NCBI GenBank assembly: GCA_017471505.1
Contig: JAFUTC010000005.1
Span: forward strand, 1-64,000
Reading direction: 5' to 3'
Length of the DNA: 64,000 nucleotides
Origin: Alloprevotella sp.
Lineage (GTDB): Bacteria > Bacteroidota > Bacteroidia > Bacteroidales > Bacteroidaceae
Part shown: positions 18,227 through 28,316 of the stretch, one piece after another
Position numbering within the stretch: the first letter of the stretch is position 1
Layout of the letters: each line of letters opens with the position of its first letter
Position numbers and translations under genes: made by a program
Notes under the pieces: generated by a model
The model's input: only the letters and a program-made list of their open reading frames with translations
What the model was told of the DNA's origin: nothing
Databases searched by the model: none

Positions 18227-20422
18227 ATGAAGAACACGTCTTTTCCTGCGCCATTTTACCGCGCATTTTTTTTGTGGACCCTATTTCTGCTTTTTTCTGC
18301 CGGACCTTCGGTTTCGGCCCAGTATGACACACCGTTGCGCAACTATGCCGCGGTGGTCAATCCCTTTATTGGCACCGATTTTACCGGCAATACCTATCCC
18401 GGAGCCCAGTCGCCTTTCGGAATGGTACAACTGTCGCCCGACAACGGACTACCCGGATGGGACCGCATCGCCGGCTATTTCTATCCCGACTCTACGATAG
18501 CAGGCTTCAGCCATACGCACCTGCTCGGCACGGGTGCTGGAGATCTCTACGACATATCGTTCCTACCTGTCACCCTACCACTTCGCGAGTCGGAGCAGCC
18601 ACTTGGCGTTCACTCTCGCTTTTCACACAGCGAGGAACACGCTGAGGCTGGTTTCTATCGCGTACACCTGAGCGATTATAATATTGATGTCGAACTGACG
18701 GCCACGGAGCGTGTCGGCGTGCAACGCTACACCTTCCCGACCCAACAGGGACTGGTCATCCTCAACCTTGTGAAGGCCATGAACTGGGACCGGACACTCG
18801 ACTGCCAGATAAGGCAGGTGGACAGCGTCACCATCGAAGGATGGCGTTTCTCCGACGGATGGGCCCGCAACCAAAAGGTCTATTTCCGCACGCGTTTCTC
18901 GTCGCCCATCCGCCATATCGAGTGGCAGAACGACTCGCTCTTCCACCACGGTCTGGCACACTTGTCGTTCGACCTGCCTACGAAGCAACTCACCGTCTGC
19001 ACGGCATTGTCGCCCGTGAGTCTTGACGGGGCCGCCAAGAACCTTGCAGCAGAGTGCCCCACTATCGACTTCGACCACACACGCCGCCTTGTTCAGAACA
19101 AGTGGAACCAGTTGCTCAGCCGGATAGAGATAACCACAAGCAACCCCGTACAGACCGAGATTTTCTATACGGCACTCTACCATGCCCTATCGGCTCCCAC
19201 CATCTTCTCCGACGTCGATGGTGGCTACCGCGGCCCGGACGGTCAGACGCATATCGCGCAAGGCTGGACCAACTACTCCACCCTTTCTCTCTGGGACACA
19301 TTCCGTGCCGCCCACCCGCTCTACACCATTTTGTGCCCCGAACGGATTGACGACTTCGTGCAGTCGTTCCTCCACTTTGAGCAGCAGCACGGCCGCCTTC
19401 CAGTGTGGCCGCTTCAGGGCAGCGAAACGGACATGATGATTGGCTACCACGCTGTGCCCGTATTGGTCGATGCCTGTCTGAAAGGCCTCACGACGGTCAA
19501 TCCTATGGACGTGCTCCGGGCCTGCGTACGCACTGCCAACGACACCACTTATCGCGACATCGACAAGTATCTTCGCCTGGGCTACATCCCTTACGACTGC
19601 GGAAAGGCTATGAACGACGACGACTGGTCGCTTTCGCGCACGATGGAGTATAGTTACGACGACGCGTGCATTGCGCGACTGGCCCGCCATCTCGGACAAG
19701 ACAGCATAGCGCGCGTGTTTGAAAATCGGGCCAAGTACTACCGCAACCTCTTCGACAAAGATGCCGACTTCTTCGTGCCTCGCAACAGCCGGGGCGACTA
19801 TCAGGTCGACTTCAAGTCCGATGCCTACACCGCCCATGTCTGCGAGAGCAACGCATGGCAATACTATTGGTCCGTGCCCCACGACATCGCCGGACTCATC
19901 CGACTATCGGGCGGAAAGAAAGCCTTTGAGCGCAAACTTGACTGCTTCTTCTCCTCCAACCCAAGTGCCGACGACGAACTGCCGCTATTCTCCACCGGCA
20001 TGATTGGACAATACGTCCACGGCAACGAACCTTGCCACCACGTAGCCTATCTATACAACGCGGTGGGCAAGCCCGAGAAGTCGCAACGCATCTTGCGCAA
20101 AATCATGTCGGAACTCTATACGGCCACTCCGGCCGGACTTTGTGGCAACGAGGACTGTGGACAGATGTCGTCGTGGTATGTGCTTTCGTCGCTGGGCTTC
20201 TATCCGGTCGACCCGGCCGACGGACGCTACGACCTGGGGGCTCCGCTTTTTGAGCAGGCCGTGATTCATCTGCCCGAGGGGAAACGCCTTGTCGTCAAAG
20301 CCGACGGTGCAGCCGAGGGAAAAGTCTTTACCCGCCATCGTTTCAACGGTCAGAAAGTCCGCCGCTATACCGTTTCCGATGCCCAACTCCGTCGGGGCGG
20401 CACACTCGAGTTTCTCCCTTAG
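18227..20422 (+). CDS. GH92 family exo-alpha-mannosidase (first copy)
   Basis: 731 residues with a signal peptide (FFLWTLFLLFSAGPSVSAQ). GH92 enzymes are calcium-dependent inverting alpha-mannosidases. Family signatures are NPFIGTDFTGNTYPGAQSPFG and QLSPDNG in the N-terminal beta-sandwich, GFSHTHLLGTG, LWDTFRAAHPL at the start of the (alpha/alpha)6 barrel, ESNAWQYYW with candidate acid E540, and GNEDCGQMSSWYVLSSLGFYPV with the acidic pair at 642-643. The ATG follows a -7 box by only 8 bases. It is divergent from susC across 247 bases and 51 bases upstream of a second GH92, so it belongs to a mannose-glycan utilisation locus. Linkage specificity cannot be assigned by eye. Confidence 0.93.
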   Translation: MKNTSFPAPFYRAFFLWTLFLLFSAGPSVSAQYDTPLRNYAAVVNPFIGTDFTGNTYPGAQSPFGMVQLSPDNGLPGWDRIAGYFYPDSTIAGFSHTHLLGTGAGDLYDISFLPVTLPLRESEQPLGVHSRFSHSEEHAEAGFYRVHLSDYNIDVELTATERVGVQRYTFPTQQGLVILNLVKAMNWDRTLDCQIRQVDSVTIEGWRFSDGWARNQKVYFRTRFSSPIRHIEWQNDSLFHHGLAHLSFDLPTKQLTVCTALSPVSLDGAAKNLAAECPTIDFDHTRRLVQNKWNQLLSRIEITTSNPVQTEIFYTALYHALSAPTIFSDVDGGYRGPDGQTHIAQGWTNYSTLSLWDTFRAAHPLYTILCPERIDDFVQSFLHFEQQHGRLPVWPLQGSETDMMIGYHAVPVLVDACLKGLTTVNPMDVLRACVRTANDTTYRDIDKYLRLGYIPYDCGKAMNDDDWSLSRTMEYSYDDACIARLARHLGQDSIARVFENRAKYYRNLFDKDADFFVPRNSRGDYQVDFKSDAYTAHVCESNAWQYYWSVPHDIAGLIRLSGGKKAFERKLDCFFSSNPSADDELPLFSTGMIGQYVHGNEPCHHVAYLYNAVGKPEKSQRILRKIMSELYTATPAGLCGNEDCGQMSSWYVLSSLGFYPVDPADGRYDLGAPLFEQAVIHLPEGKRLVVKADGAAEGKVFTRHRFNGQKVRRYTVSDAQLRRGGTLEFLP

Positions 20423-20473
20423 ATTTGCGCATATTCATTTACTCAACTACATAAAACTATCGTTTTCGTCAAT

Positions 20474-22741
20474 ATGAAAAAAACACTTTCTGCCTTATGC
20501 CTGCTGTTCGTCAGCACACTTGCATGGGCACAAACCGACTACGTGGCCTATGTAAACCCACTTGTCGGCACCGAATCGTCGTTCGAACTGTCCACTGGCA
20601 ATACCTATCCGGCCATTGCCATGCCTTGGGGCATGAACGCCTGGGTAGCCCAAACCGGAAAGAACGGCGACGGCTGGCAATACACCTACAATGCCAAGAA
20701 AATTCGCGGTTTCAAACAGACGCACCAGCCCAGTCCGTGGATTAACGACTATGGCGTGTTCTCGCTCATGCCGGTGGTGGGCGCACCGGTCTTTCAGGAA
20801 GAGCAGCGGGCCAGTTGGTTCTCGCACAAGGCCGAGGTGGCACAGCCGCACTACTATCGTGTCTATCTGGCCGATTACGACGTGACGGCCGAAGTGGCTC
20901 CCACGAGTCGCGCCGCCGTGTTGCGCTTCAGTTTTCCAGACTCCGACAAATCGTTTGTCGTATTGGATGCGTTCGACCATGGTTCGTATGTACAGATTCT
21001 CCCCGACCAGCGCCGCATCGTAGGCTACTCCACGCGAAACAGCGGTGGTGTGACTGACAATTTCAAAAACTATTTCGTCATCGAGTTCGACCAGCCGTTC
21101 ACGTACATAGCCACGGCCAGCGGCGACACGCTCCGCGAGGGTCAGACCACGCAGTTGTCCGACCACGCCCAGGCCATCGTGGGTTTCACCACCACGAAGT
21201 CGCGCCCCGTCATAGTGAAGGTGGCCTCTTCGTTTATCGATGCCGCACAGGCCGAGCGCAACCTGAAAGAAGTCGCAAAACTCTCGTTCGACCAAGTAAG
21301 GCAACAGGGCCACAAGGCTTGGAACGATGCGTTGGGACGTATCGAAGTGAGCGGCGGTACCACCGACCAACTTCGCACGTTCTACTCGTGCCTCTATCGG
21401 GCCTTACTTTTCCCGCGCACGTTCTACGAACTCAACGAGAAGTCTAAGCCCGTGCACTATAGTCCGCACGACGGAATGGTTCACAAAGGCTATTTCTACA
21501 CCGACACGGGTTTCTGGGACACTTTCCGCTGCCTGTTTCCGCTGCTGAACCTTGTCTATCCCGACGAGAGTCTGAAGATGCAGGAAGGCTTGCTCCACGT
21601 CTACGAGGAGAGTGGGTTCTTCCCCGAATGGGCAAGTCCCGGCCACCGCGGCTGCATGGTGGGCAACAACTCGGCCAGCGTGCTGACCGACGCCTATGTG
21701 AAAGGCGTGCGCGTGAGCCGTCCGGAACTGCTTTTCGAGGGGCTGCTGGTCAGCGCGAACGGTGTGCATCCCACCGTGTCCTCCACTGGCCGACTGGGCT
21801 TTGAGGAATACAACCGGCTGGGCTACGTGCCGTGCGACATCCATATCAATGAAAGCGCCGCGCGTACCTTGGAATACTGCTACGATGACTGGTGCATTCT
21901 CCAGATGGCCAAGCAACTCGGCAAGTCAAGGGATGTGGTCAGCATGCTTCAGGAGCGCACGCAGAACTACCGCAACCTGTTCGACAAGACTAGCGGGCTG
22001 ATGCGCGGCAAGCAGAAAGACGGCCGCTTCGAGACTCCGTTCTCGCCAACCAAGTGGGGCGGCGTGTTCACCGAAGGCAATGCGTGGCACTACACCTGGA
22101 GCGTCTTCCACGATGTCAACGGACTGATGCAACTGATGGGTGGCCGCGACAAGTTTGCCGCCAAGATGGACAGCGTGTTCATACTTCCGCCCGTATTCGA
22201 CGATTCCTACTACGGACAAGTCATTCACGAGATTCGCGAGATGCAGATAATGAACATGGGACAGTATGCCCACGGCAATCAGCCCATCCAGCATTTCATC
22301 TATCTCTACGACTGGGCCGGACAGCCCTGGAAAGCCCAGCAGCGCCTGCGCGAGGTGATGGACAAACTCTATACGCCCAATCCCGACGGCTATTGCGGCG
22401 ACGAAGACAACGGGCAGACCAGCGCGTGGTACGTATTCTCCGCACTCGGATTCTACCCCGTCTGCCCCGGCACGACGCAGTATGCGCTCGGCGCTCCGCT
22501 CTTCCGCCACGCTGCCATACATCTTCCCAACGGCCACACGGTGGAGATAGACGCTCCGGACAACTCGGCGCAGAACTTCTACGTGAAAGACCTGCAACTG
22601 AACGGCAAGTCGTACGACAAGAACTATCTGGAACACTACGACCTGCTGAAAGGCGCACGCCTGAACTTCCAGATGGCCGACAAGCCTAACAAGAAGCGCG
22701 GCACGAGCCGCAAAGCCATGCCCTACTCCTATACGAAGTAA
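20474..22741 (+). CDS. GH92 family exo-alpha-mannosidase (second copy)
   Basis: 755 residues, starting MKKTLSALCLLFVSTLAWAQ (signal peptide). It is well diverged from the first copy: the N-terminal signature is NPLVGTESSFELSTGNTYPAIAMPWG, and the substrate loop has MNAWVAQTGKNGDGWQYTY. Barrel motifs include GFWDTFRCLFPLLN, FFPEWASPGHRGCMVGNNS, EGNAWHYTWSVFHD with candidate acid E534, and GDEDNGQTSAWYVFSALGFYPV. The C-terminus is basic (KPNKKRGTSRKA). Differences in the loops suggest a different mannosidic linkage from its neighbour, which would suit stepwise trimming of a branched mannan or N-glycan; that is inference. A 15-bp-stem terminator follows. Confidence 0.93.
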   Translation: MKKTLSALCLLFVSTLAWAQTDYVAYVNPLVGTESSFELSTGNTYPAIAMPWGMNAWVAQTGKNGDGWQYTYNAKKIRGFKQTHQPSPWINDYGVFSLMPVVGAPVFQEEQRASWFSHKAEVAQPHYYRVYLADYDVTAEVAPTSRAAVLRFSFPDSDKSFVVLDAFDHGSYVQILPDQRRIVGYSTRNSGGVTDNFKNYFVIEFDQPFTYIATASGDTLREGQTTQLSDHAQAIVGFTTTKSRPVIVKVASSFIDAAQAERNLKEVAKLSFDQVRQQGHKAWNDALGRIEVSGGTTDQLRTFYSCLYRALLFPRTFYELNEKSKPVHYSPHDGMVHKGYFYTDTGFWDTFRCLFPLLNLVYPDESLKMQEGLLHVYEESGFFPEWASPGHRGCMVGNNSASVLTDAYVKGVRVSRPELLFEGLLVSANGVHPTVSSTGRLGFEEYNRLGYVPCDIHINESAARTLEYCYDDWCILQMAKQLGKSRDVVSMLQERTQNYRNLFDKTSGLMRGKQKDGRFETPFSPTKWGGVFTEGNAWHYTWSVFHDVNGLMQLMGGRDKFAAKMDSVFILPPVFDDSYYGQVIHEIREMQIMNMGQYAHGNQPIQHFIYLYDWAGQPWKAQQRLREVMDKLYTPNPDGYCGDEDNGQTSAWYVFSALGFYPVCPGTTQYALGAPLFRHAAIHLPNGHTVEIDAPDNSAQNFYVKDLQLNGKSYDKNYLEHYDLLKGARLNFQMADKPNKKRGTSRKAMPYSYTK

Positions 22742-22762
22742 GGCAGACCTACTTCCATCGAA

Positions 22763-22809
22763 TCACCGCATCGTGCAGCGTTCCTGTTGCACGATGCGGT
22801 GATTTTTTT
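22763..22809 (+). terminator. Terminator of the GH92 operon
   Basis: TCACCGCATCGTGCA (22763-22777) pairs perfectly with TGCACGATGCGGTGA (22788-22802) across a 10-base loop, followed by seven T. Confidence 0.92.
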
Positions 22810-22956
22810 GCATGCTCATGCCGCCGCACTGCATTATGGAAGGGAAAATTCGCATTATGGAATTTTGAAATTGCATAATCCAATCGGCAGATTGCATAAG
22901 GCAATTTCTCCACGCCATTATGCAATTTCAGGGTTCTACTATGCCAACACGAAAAT
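22810..22956. repeat. 21-bp phased palindromic repeat array C (6-7 units)
   Basis: Units start at 22831, 22852, 22873, 22894, 22915 and 22936, with a weaker one at 22810, all exactly 21 bp apart. Cores run GCATTATGGAA, GCATTATGGAA, GCATAATCCAA, GCATAAGGCAA, CCATTATGCAA and CTACTATGCCA. The array sits between the terminator of the GH92 genes and a bidirectional hairpin that closes the oppositely oriented nuo operon. Confidence 0.88.
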
Positions 22957-22992
22957 GCCGGCCTGCCCCAAAGGACAGGTCGGCATTTTCTT
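22951..22992. terminator. Bidirectional terminator between the GH92 and nuo operons
   Basis: GAAAATGCCGGCCTG and CAGGTCGGCATTTTC form a 15-base stem with one G-U type mismatch around CCCCAAAGGA. A run on one side and T run on the other allow it to work for both strands; it mainly serves nuoN, which ends at 23022. Confidence 0.85.
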
Positions 22993-23021
22993 TGCAGTTC
23001 GATTATGCGACAGCCCGGTGC

Positions 23022-24494
23022 CTAAAGCACGCTGAGCGAGTCGATATAGGAGTAGCACACGCCCATAATGCCGAACAGCACTACACCGATGGTGCAAATG
23101 ACGAGAGCGGCACGCGTGCCGTTGTCGGAACGGAATGTGGCGATGGGCGACTCGTTTTTCTTGATGTACATCGCCTTCACGATGAGCAGATAATAGTAGA
23201 GCGACAACACCGTGTTTATCAAGGCAATCAACACGAGCCACTGATAGCCGGCGTTGAATGCTGCCATGAAGATGAAGAACTTGCTGAACATTCCGGCGAA
23301 AGGAGGTATGCCTGCCAAGGAGAAGAGGCACAGCGTCATCAAGAATGACAGTTTCGGATTGGTATTATAGAGTCCGTCGTAGTCATCGATGCGTATCTTT
23401 CCGCTCTGCTGCTCGATGACGTTAATCACGGCAAATGCTCCGAGATTGGCCACCATGTAGACGAGCAGGTAATAGACAAGGGCTGTCTGACCCTGCGCCG
23501 TGCCGCCCATAACGCCCAACACGAGATAGCCCGCCTGCGAAATGGCCGAGAAAGCCATGAATCGCTTCAGGTTCTGCTGCTGGATGGCGAAGAGGTTGGC
23601 AATGGTGATGGACGCAATAATAATCCAGAACAAGGCGCGGTTCCACTCGGAAGCCAGGTCGGAGGCCCCAAAGGCTTTCGTAAGCACGGTGAACAGCACA
23701 AAGGCTGCGCTACCCTTACTGATAACGCTGAGGTACGACGTTACAATGGTGGGAGCACCCTGATAGGTGTCGGCCGTCCAAAGGTGGAACGGAACCAGAC
23801 TAATCTTAAAGCCCATTCCCGACAGGAAGAACGTCAGGCCGACCAGGCTCATCAGCGAACGCGACGACAACTGGGCTCCAATCAGGTCGAAGTAGAGCGT
23901 GCCCGTAGCGCCATAGATGAGCGAGATGCCGTATAGTAGCAGACCGCTGGAGAAGATGGCCAGCAGCACAAACTTCGCACCGGCCTCGGCGCTTTCATAG
24001 CGATATTTGTCGAAGGCTACCAAGGCGGCCATCGGCACACTGGCCATTTCGAGTCCGATAAAGAACATCAGGAAATGTCCGCTTGATATCATCAAATACA
24101 TGCCCAACAAGGTGAACAGCGTGATAAGGTAGAACTCGCCACGCTTTACCTGGTTTTCCGGACGGCTAAGCCATCCGCCAGCCATCAGAAACACCACGAG
24201 TGTTCCCACATTGAGAACCGACTTGACCACTGTCATCATGGCCGAATGCTGATACATTCCGCCAAAGGCGCTGGTGACTTCCATCGAACCGTTAAGGCAC
24301 GGCAGCAGATTGACAAGCGTGTGCACCGTGAACAGGCACAAAACGACCCATGCTATCGGCGACTTGGCCGACGGCTCTAACTGCTCGCCTTCTTTTGGCT
24401 CACGACACAGGAACAGGTCGGCCAGGAACACAAGGAGAATTACGAGCAACAGACTCAACTCCTCGGTCATATAAAGAAACTGTGAGTAATCCAT
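23022..24494 (-). CDS. nuoN: NADH-quinone oxidoreductase subunit N
   Basis: 490 residues, about 14 transmembrane helices, one of three antiporter-like proton-pumping subunits of complex I. Typical features are [16 protein letters not shown] (the helix-5 Glu), [18 protein letters not shown] and the lysine of [11 protein letters not shown]. Last gene of the nuo operon, 28 bases after nuoM, with the bidirectional hairpin 22951-22992 beyond it. Confidence 0.95.
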   Translation of the reverse strand: MDYSQFLYMTEELSLLLVILLVFLADLFLCREPKEGEQLEPSAKSPIAWVVLCLFTVHTLVNLLPCLNGSMEVTSAFGGMYQHSAMMTVVKSVLNVGTLVVFLMAGGWLSRPENQVKRGEFYLITLFTLLGMYLMISSGHFLMFFIGLEMASVPMAALVAFDKYRYESAEAGAKFVLLAIFSSGLLLYGISLIYGATGTLYFDLIGAQLSSRSLMSLVGLTFFLSGMGFKISLVPFHLWTADTYQGAPTIVTSYLSVISKGSAAFVLFTVLTKAFGASDLASEWNRALFWIIIASITIANLFAIQQQNLKRFMAFSAISQAGYLVLGVMGGTAQGQTALVYYLLVYMVANLGAFAVINVIEQQSGKIRIDDYDGLYNTNPKLSFLMTLCLFSLAGIPPFAGMFSKFFIFMAAFNAGYQWLVLIALINTVLSLYYYLLIVKAMYIKKNESPIATFRSDNGTRAALVICTIGVVLFGIMGVCYSYIDSLSVL

Positions 24495-24522
24495 ATATAT
24501 ATTAGTCTTTTTTCAGCATATT

Positions 24523-26043
24523 CTACATGAACGGATTCAAAGATAGGTCGGCAGCATAGGCCGTGATATGGTTGACGATAGGAGCAACGCCTCCGTCAAT
24601 CATCGAACTTATCCAGAACGGAGCCACGCCCAGTCCGGCAATGGCGGCCACCAGACAAATCACGGCAAGGCGCTCTTCCCATGTGGCATCCGATAGTTTC
24701 AGATGGTGCTCGTCGGTGCAGACGCCGTAGAGAATCTTACCCACCAGTCGGAGAATATAGACGGCAGTGATGACGATACTCGTACAAGCCGCAATGGTCA
24801 GTACGCGATGGAACGTGTCGGCTTGGGCAAACGAACCTACAAATATGGTCATCTCAGCCACAAAGCCGCTGAAGCCGGGCAAGCCAAGGTTGGCAAGACC
24901 CGCAATCACATAGCACACTGACAGGAAAGGCATGATGCGCATCAAACCCGTCATCTCGCGAATGTCGCGGGTATGCGTGCGACCATAAATCATACCGATG
25001 AGCGCAAAGAACAGGGCCGTCGTCAAACCGTGCGAGAGCATCTGCAGCACAGCACCCGTAGCCGCTACCTGATTGATCATCAGAATGCCGAACAACACCA
25101 GTCCGCAGTGCGATACCGACGAGTAGGCATTGATGTACTTAAGGTCGGTCTGCACACAGGCCGAGAAAGCACCATAGACCACAGAAATGCCGGTCAGGAT
25201 GAGGAAAATCCAACCCAGGTCCTGCGCAGCCTGCGGCATGAGGAACATGGCAATGCGGAAGCAGCCGTATCCACCGAGTTTCATCAACACACCTGCGTGC
25301 AGCATCGATACTGCCGTCGGCGCAGAGGCATGACCGTCGGGGCTCCATGTGTGGAAGGGGAAAAGCGCTCCCAATACGCCGAAACCGGCAAAGGTGAGCG
25401 GGAACCAGATATGTTGTTGCGCCAGCGCAATGGCATGCGCGCCGTTGGCCTGGTGGGCAATGTCGAGGATGTTCATGGTCTGTGCACCGGCGCCATAGAA
25501 GATGCCGAAAATGCCACACATCAGGAATGCCGAGCCGCCCATCAGCATAAGCGTCAGTTTCATGGCGGCATATTCCTTCGGACCCGTACCCCACACGCCA
25601 ATGAGCAAGTACATCGGAATGAGAGCAACCTCGTAGAACATGAACATGGCAAACATGTCGATGGTTATGAAGAACCCGAACACACCGGCCGACAGGAGCG
25701 TGAACCAAAGGAAGTATTCCTTGTTCATATTCCACGACACAAACGTGCCGGTGAACACGATAATCGACGAGAGCAACAGCATGGCCACGGAAATGCCGTC
25801 CACGCCTACCGCATATTTAATATGAAGCGGAGTAATCCAATCGAGCGATGCAGTGAAAAGCATTTCGGCCGTGTTGCCGGCAGCGCGTTCCTGAAGGAAA
25901 AGTATCGTGAGTACTACGGAAAGTACAAGCAGACAACTGCTGCCCACTACCATCACGCTGCGAATGCCTTTCTGACCCTTCACCAGCCACAAGCCAAGCA
26001 GCATCAAGACTGGAATCAGTACAAATATTGATAGGAAATTCAT
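24523..26043 (-). CDS. nuoM: NADH-quinone oxidoreductase subunit M
   Basis: 506 residues, antiporter-like membrane subunit. Key elements are the helix-5 glutamate in MFYEVALIPMYLLIG, the FHTWSPDGHASAPTAVSMLHAGVLMKLGGYG block carrying the pump lysine, and FSGFVAEM near the broken helix. It is 12 bases downstream of nuoL. Confidence 0.96.
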   Translation of the reverse strand: MNFLSIFVLIPVLMLLGLWLVKGQKGIRSVMVVGSSCLLVLSVVLTILFLQERAAGNTAEMLFTASLDWITPLHIKYAVGVDGISVAMLLLSSIIVFTGTFVSWNMNKEYFLWFTLLSAGVFGFFITIDMFAMFMFYEVALIPMYLLIGVWGTGPKEYAAMKLTLMLMGGSAFLMCGIFGIFYGAGAQTMNILDIAHQANGAHAIALAQQHIWFPLTFAGFGVLGALFPFHTWSPDGHASAPTAVSMLHAGVLMKLGGYGCFRIAMFLMPQAAQDLGWIFLILTGISVVYGAFSACVQTDLKYINAYSSVSHCGLVLFGILMINQVAATGAVLQMLSHGLTTALFFALIGMIYGRTHTRDIREMTGLMRIMPFLSVCYVIAGLANLGLPGFSGFVAEMTIFVGSFAQADTFHRVLTIAACTSIVITAVYILRLVGKILYGVCTDEHHLKLSDATWEERLAVICLVAAIAGLGVAPFWISSMIDGGVAPIVNHITAYAADLSLNPFM

Positions 26044-26055
26044 AGTTGTGGCGGT

Positions 26056-27975
26056 TTAGAGAATCATTATAAATAGGATGATGATGGCTCCAAGGAAGAA
26101 AATGAACGCATACTTTTGGATGGCGCCGCTTTGGAAGCCTCTGATGTTAAATCCAAGTTCGTGAGTTCCCCACGCCAGGAAGTTGAAGAATCCGTCGATA
26201 ATGTGACGGTCGAACCAGGCAAGGGGTTTCGAGATGTACTTGAAGATAATCTGATGGGTTACATACTGATAGACCTCATCCAGATAGAAGCGCTTGTAGG
26301 CCCACTGATGCAGTCGGGGCGCAGCCGCCTTCATCTTCTCGGCCACAGGCTGTTTCTCTCCCTTATAAATATAGGTGGCAAGCGCAATCGAGACAAGCGC
26401 GATGGCACAACTTTTGGCACCGAGCATCCAATCGAAGTGCGCCAGGAAATCGTACGACATACCGTCGGCGCTCACTAACTTGCCAAAAGGAATGAAGCCT
26501 GCCACACACGTGATGAGCGTTAGGAAAATCAAGGGGAACGTCATTGTCCATTCACACTCATGGGGAACGTGAGCCTCATGATGCTCCTTGTTTTCTGTAC
26601 CCCAGAAGATGCCGTAGTAGAGGCGGAACATATAGAACGCTGTCATAGCGGCAATTCCCGTCATAATCCATCCCATCCACGGACTGTAGGCAAAACTTGC
26701 CGACAATATCTCGTCTTTCGAGAAGAAACCCGAGAAGGGCGGAATTCCCGAAATGGCCAAGCAGGCAATCAGGAAGGTCCAGTGGGTTATGGGCATATAC
26801 TTGCGCATGCCTCCCATCATCGACATGTCATTGCTGTGTACGGCATGAATCAGACAACCCGCACAAAGGAAGAGCGTTGCCTTAAACATGGCGTGGGTAA
26901 ATAGGTGGAACATCGACGCCATATAGCCGAGGCTGCCGTGATGTTCGTGGCCCGTGACCATTTCCGTACATACGCCGAGCGCCACCATCATGAAGGCAAT
27001 CTGCGAAATCGTGGAGAATGCCAGCACGCGCTTGATGTCCGTTTGCGCACAAGCAACTGCAGCTGCATAGAACGCCGTGAACGCGCCGACCCAAGCCACC
27101 ACGTGGAGCGTATCGGGGGCATATTGTATCCAAAGCGGGAACATGCGGGCTACCTGATAGACACCGGCAACGACCATCGTTGCCGCGTGAATCAAGGCAC
27201 TAACCGGTGTCGGGCCTTCCATGGCATCAGGCAACCAGATGTGTAGCGGGAACATCGCACTCTTACCGGCACCACCCACAAACATCAGGAACAATGCGGT
27301 GGGAAGTATAAAAGCGGCTCCGGCAATATTGCGAGCATTCTCGGCATCTACGAAATCGAAACTGAACGTCTTGGCATAGAATCCGTAGATTAGGATACCA
27401 ATCAGGAAGAACATGTCGGCAAAGCGCGTCACTATGAATGCCTTCTTCGAGGCCGCGATGGCAGCCTTCAAGGTATAGAAGAATCCGATGAGCAGATAGG
27501 ACGATACGCCCACGAGTTCCCAAAACAGGTACATCTGGAAGATGTTCGTGGCCACAACCAAGCCCAGCATCGACATGGTAAAGAGGCTCAGGAACGCGTA
27601 ATAGCGCTGGAAGCCACGCTCGCCATGCATATAGCCGAACGAATAGATGTGCACCATTAGGCTGACCGTGGAGATGACTATCAGCATAACGACGGAAATC
27701 GGGTCAAGTAAGATGCCCATGTCGAAATGCAATTCTCCAAGCGGAAGCCACGTGACATTGATGGGAACAAGTGCCTGATAGACACCGTCAACTCGTGGCA
27801 TGCTGAAATATTGGAACGCTGTGTAGTAGGACAACACAGCAACCACGCCCAGAACCGACGTGCCCACCAGTCCTGCTGCCTTATGGCTCAACTTGTGGCC
27901 AGCCAGTCCCAAGAACAGGAACGAGGCCAGCGGAAGCAGCAGAATAAGAAGGGTAAATATAAATTGATTTTCCAT
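26056..27975 (-). CDS. nuoL: NADH-quinone oxidoreductase subunit L
   Basis: 639 residues, the most distal antiporter-like subunit. FWELVGVSSYLLIGF has the conserved glutamate; GKSAMFPLHIWLPDAMEGP and SALIHAATMVVAGVY carry the central pump residues. The C-terminal third (about residues 545-639) contains the long amphipathic helix that braces the membrane arm. It follows nuoK by 18 bases. Confidence 0.96.
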   Translation of the reverse strand: MENQFIFTLLILLLPLASFLFLGLAGHKLSHKAAGLVGTSVLGVVAVLSYYTAFQYFSMPRVDGVYQALVPINVTWLPLGELHFDMGILLDPISVVMLIVISTVSLMVHIYSFGYMHGERGFQRYYAFLSLFTMSMLGLVVATNIFQMYLFWELVGVSSYLLIGFFYTLKAAIAASKKAFIVTRFADMFFLIGILIYGFYAKTFSFDFVDAENARNIAGAAFILPTALFLMFVGGAGKSAMFPLHIWLPDAMEGPTPVSALIHAATMVVAGVYQVARMFPLWIQYAPDTLHVVAWVGAFTAFYAAAVACAQTDIKRVLAFSTISQIAFMMVALGVCTEMVTGHEHHGSLGYMASMFHLFTHAMFKATLFLCAGCLIHAVHSNDMSMMGGMRKYMPITHWTFLIACLAISGIPPFSGFFSKDEILSASFAYSPWMGWIMTGIAAMTAFYMFRLYYGIFWGTENKEHHEAHVPHECEWTMTFPLIFLTLITCVAGFIPFGKLVSADGMSYDFLAHFDWMLGAKSCAIALVSIALATYIYKGEKQPVAEKMKAAAPRLHQWAYKRFYLDEVYQYVTHQIIFKYISKPLAWFDRHIIDGFFNFLAWGTHELGFNIRGFQSGAIQKYAFIFFLGAIIILFIMIL

Positions 27976-27993
27976 GTTTCGTTCATTATGCGG

Positions 27994-28305
27994 TTACCAC
28001 TTCATTTTCTCTAATTTCTCCACCGAAATATCTTTCAGCGAACGATAGATATTTATCATGATGGCAATGGCAATGGCGCTTTCGGCTGCAGTTATCGCAA
28101 TGGAGAACAGCGTAAAGAAAAAGCCATCCACGTTTTGCCCGTTGAACAAGAGTCGGTTGAAAACGGCGAAATTGATATCGGCCGCATTCAACATCAGTTC
28201 GATGGAGAGCAAAATGGCCAACGTACTGCGGCGCGTGATAAAGCCGAAGATTCCGGCAAACATCATCACAGCCGATAGTATAAGTAGACAATTTATCTGT
28301 ATCAT
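27994..28305 (-). CDS. nuoK: NADH-quinone oxidoreductase subunit K
   Basis: 103 residues, three helices, equivalent to mitochondrial ND4L. The two buried acidic residues of the E-channel are seen in LLSIELMLNAADINF and AAESAIAIAI. 11 bases after nuoJ. Confidence 0.95.
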   Translation of the reverse strand: MIQINCLLILSAVMMFAGIFGFITRRSTLAILLSIELMLNAADINFAVFNRLLFNGQNVDGFFFTLFSIAITAAESAIAIAIMINIYRSLKDISVEKLEKMKW

Positions 28306-28316
28306 AGTGTCAGTTT

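Noticed and set aside
22810-22956. CRISPR array
   Set aside because: Units are 21 bp with 6-base spacers that are not unique inserts, repeats are divergent palindromes, and no cas gene is present.
22787-23035. Apparent small protein with repeated LHY/LHN heptads
   Set aside because: It is the translation of 21-bp repeat array C; 21 bases are seven codons. The same artefact arises at arrays A (224-445 minus), D (37182-37463) and E. Starts, frame and strand are not conserved between arrays.
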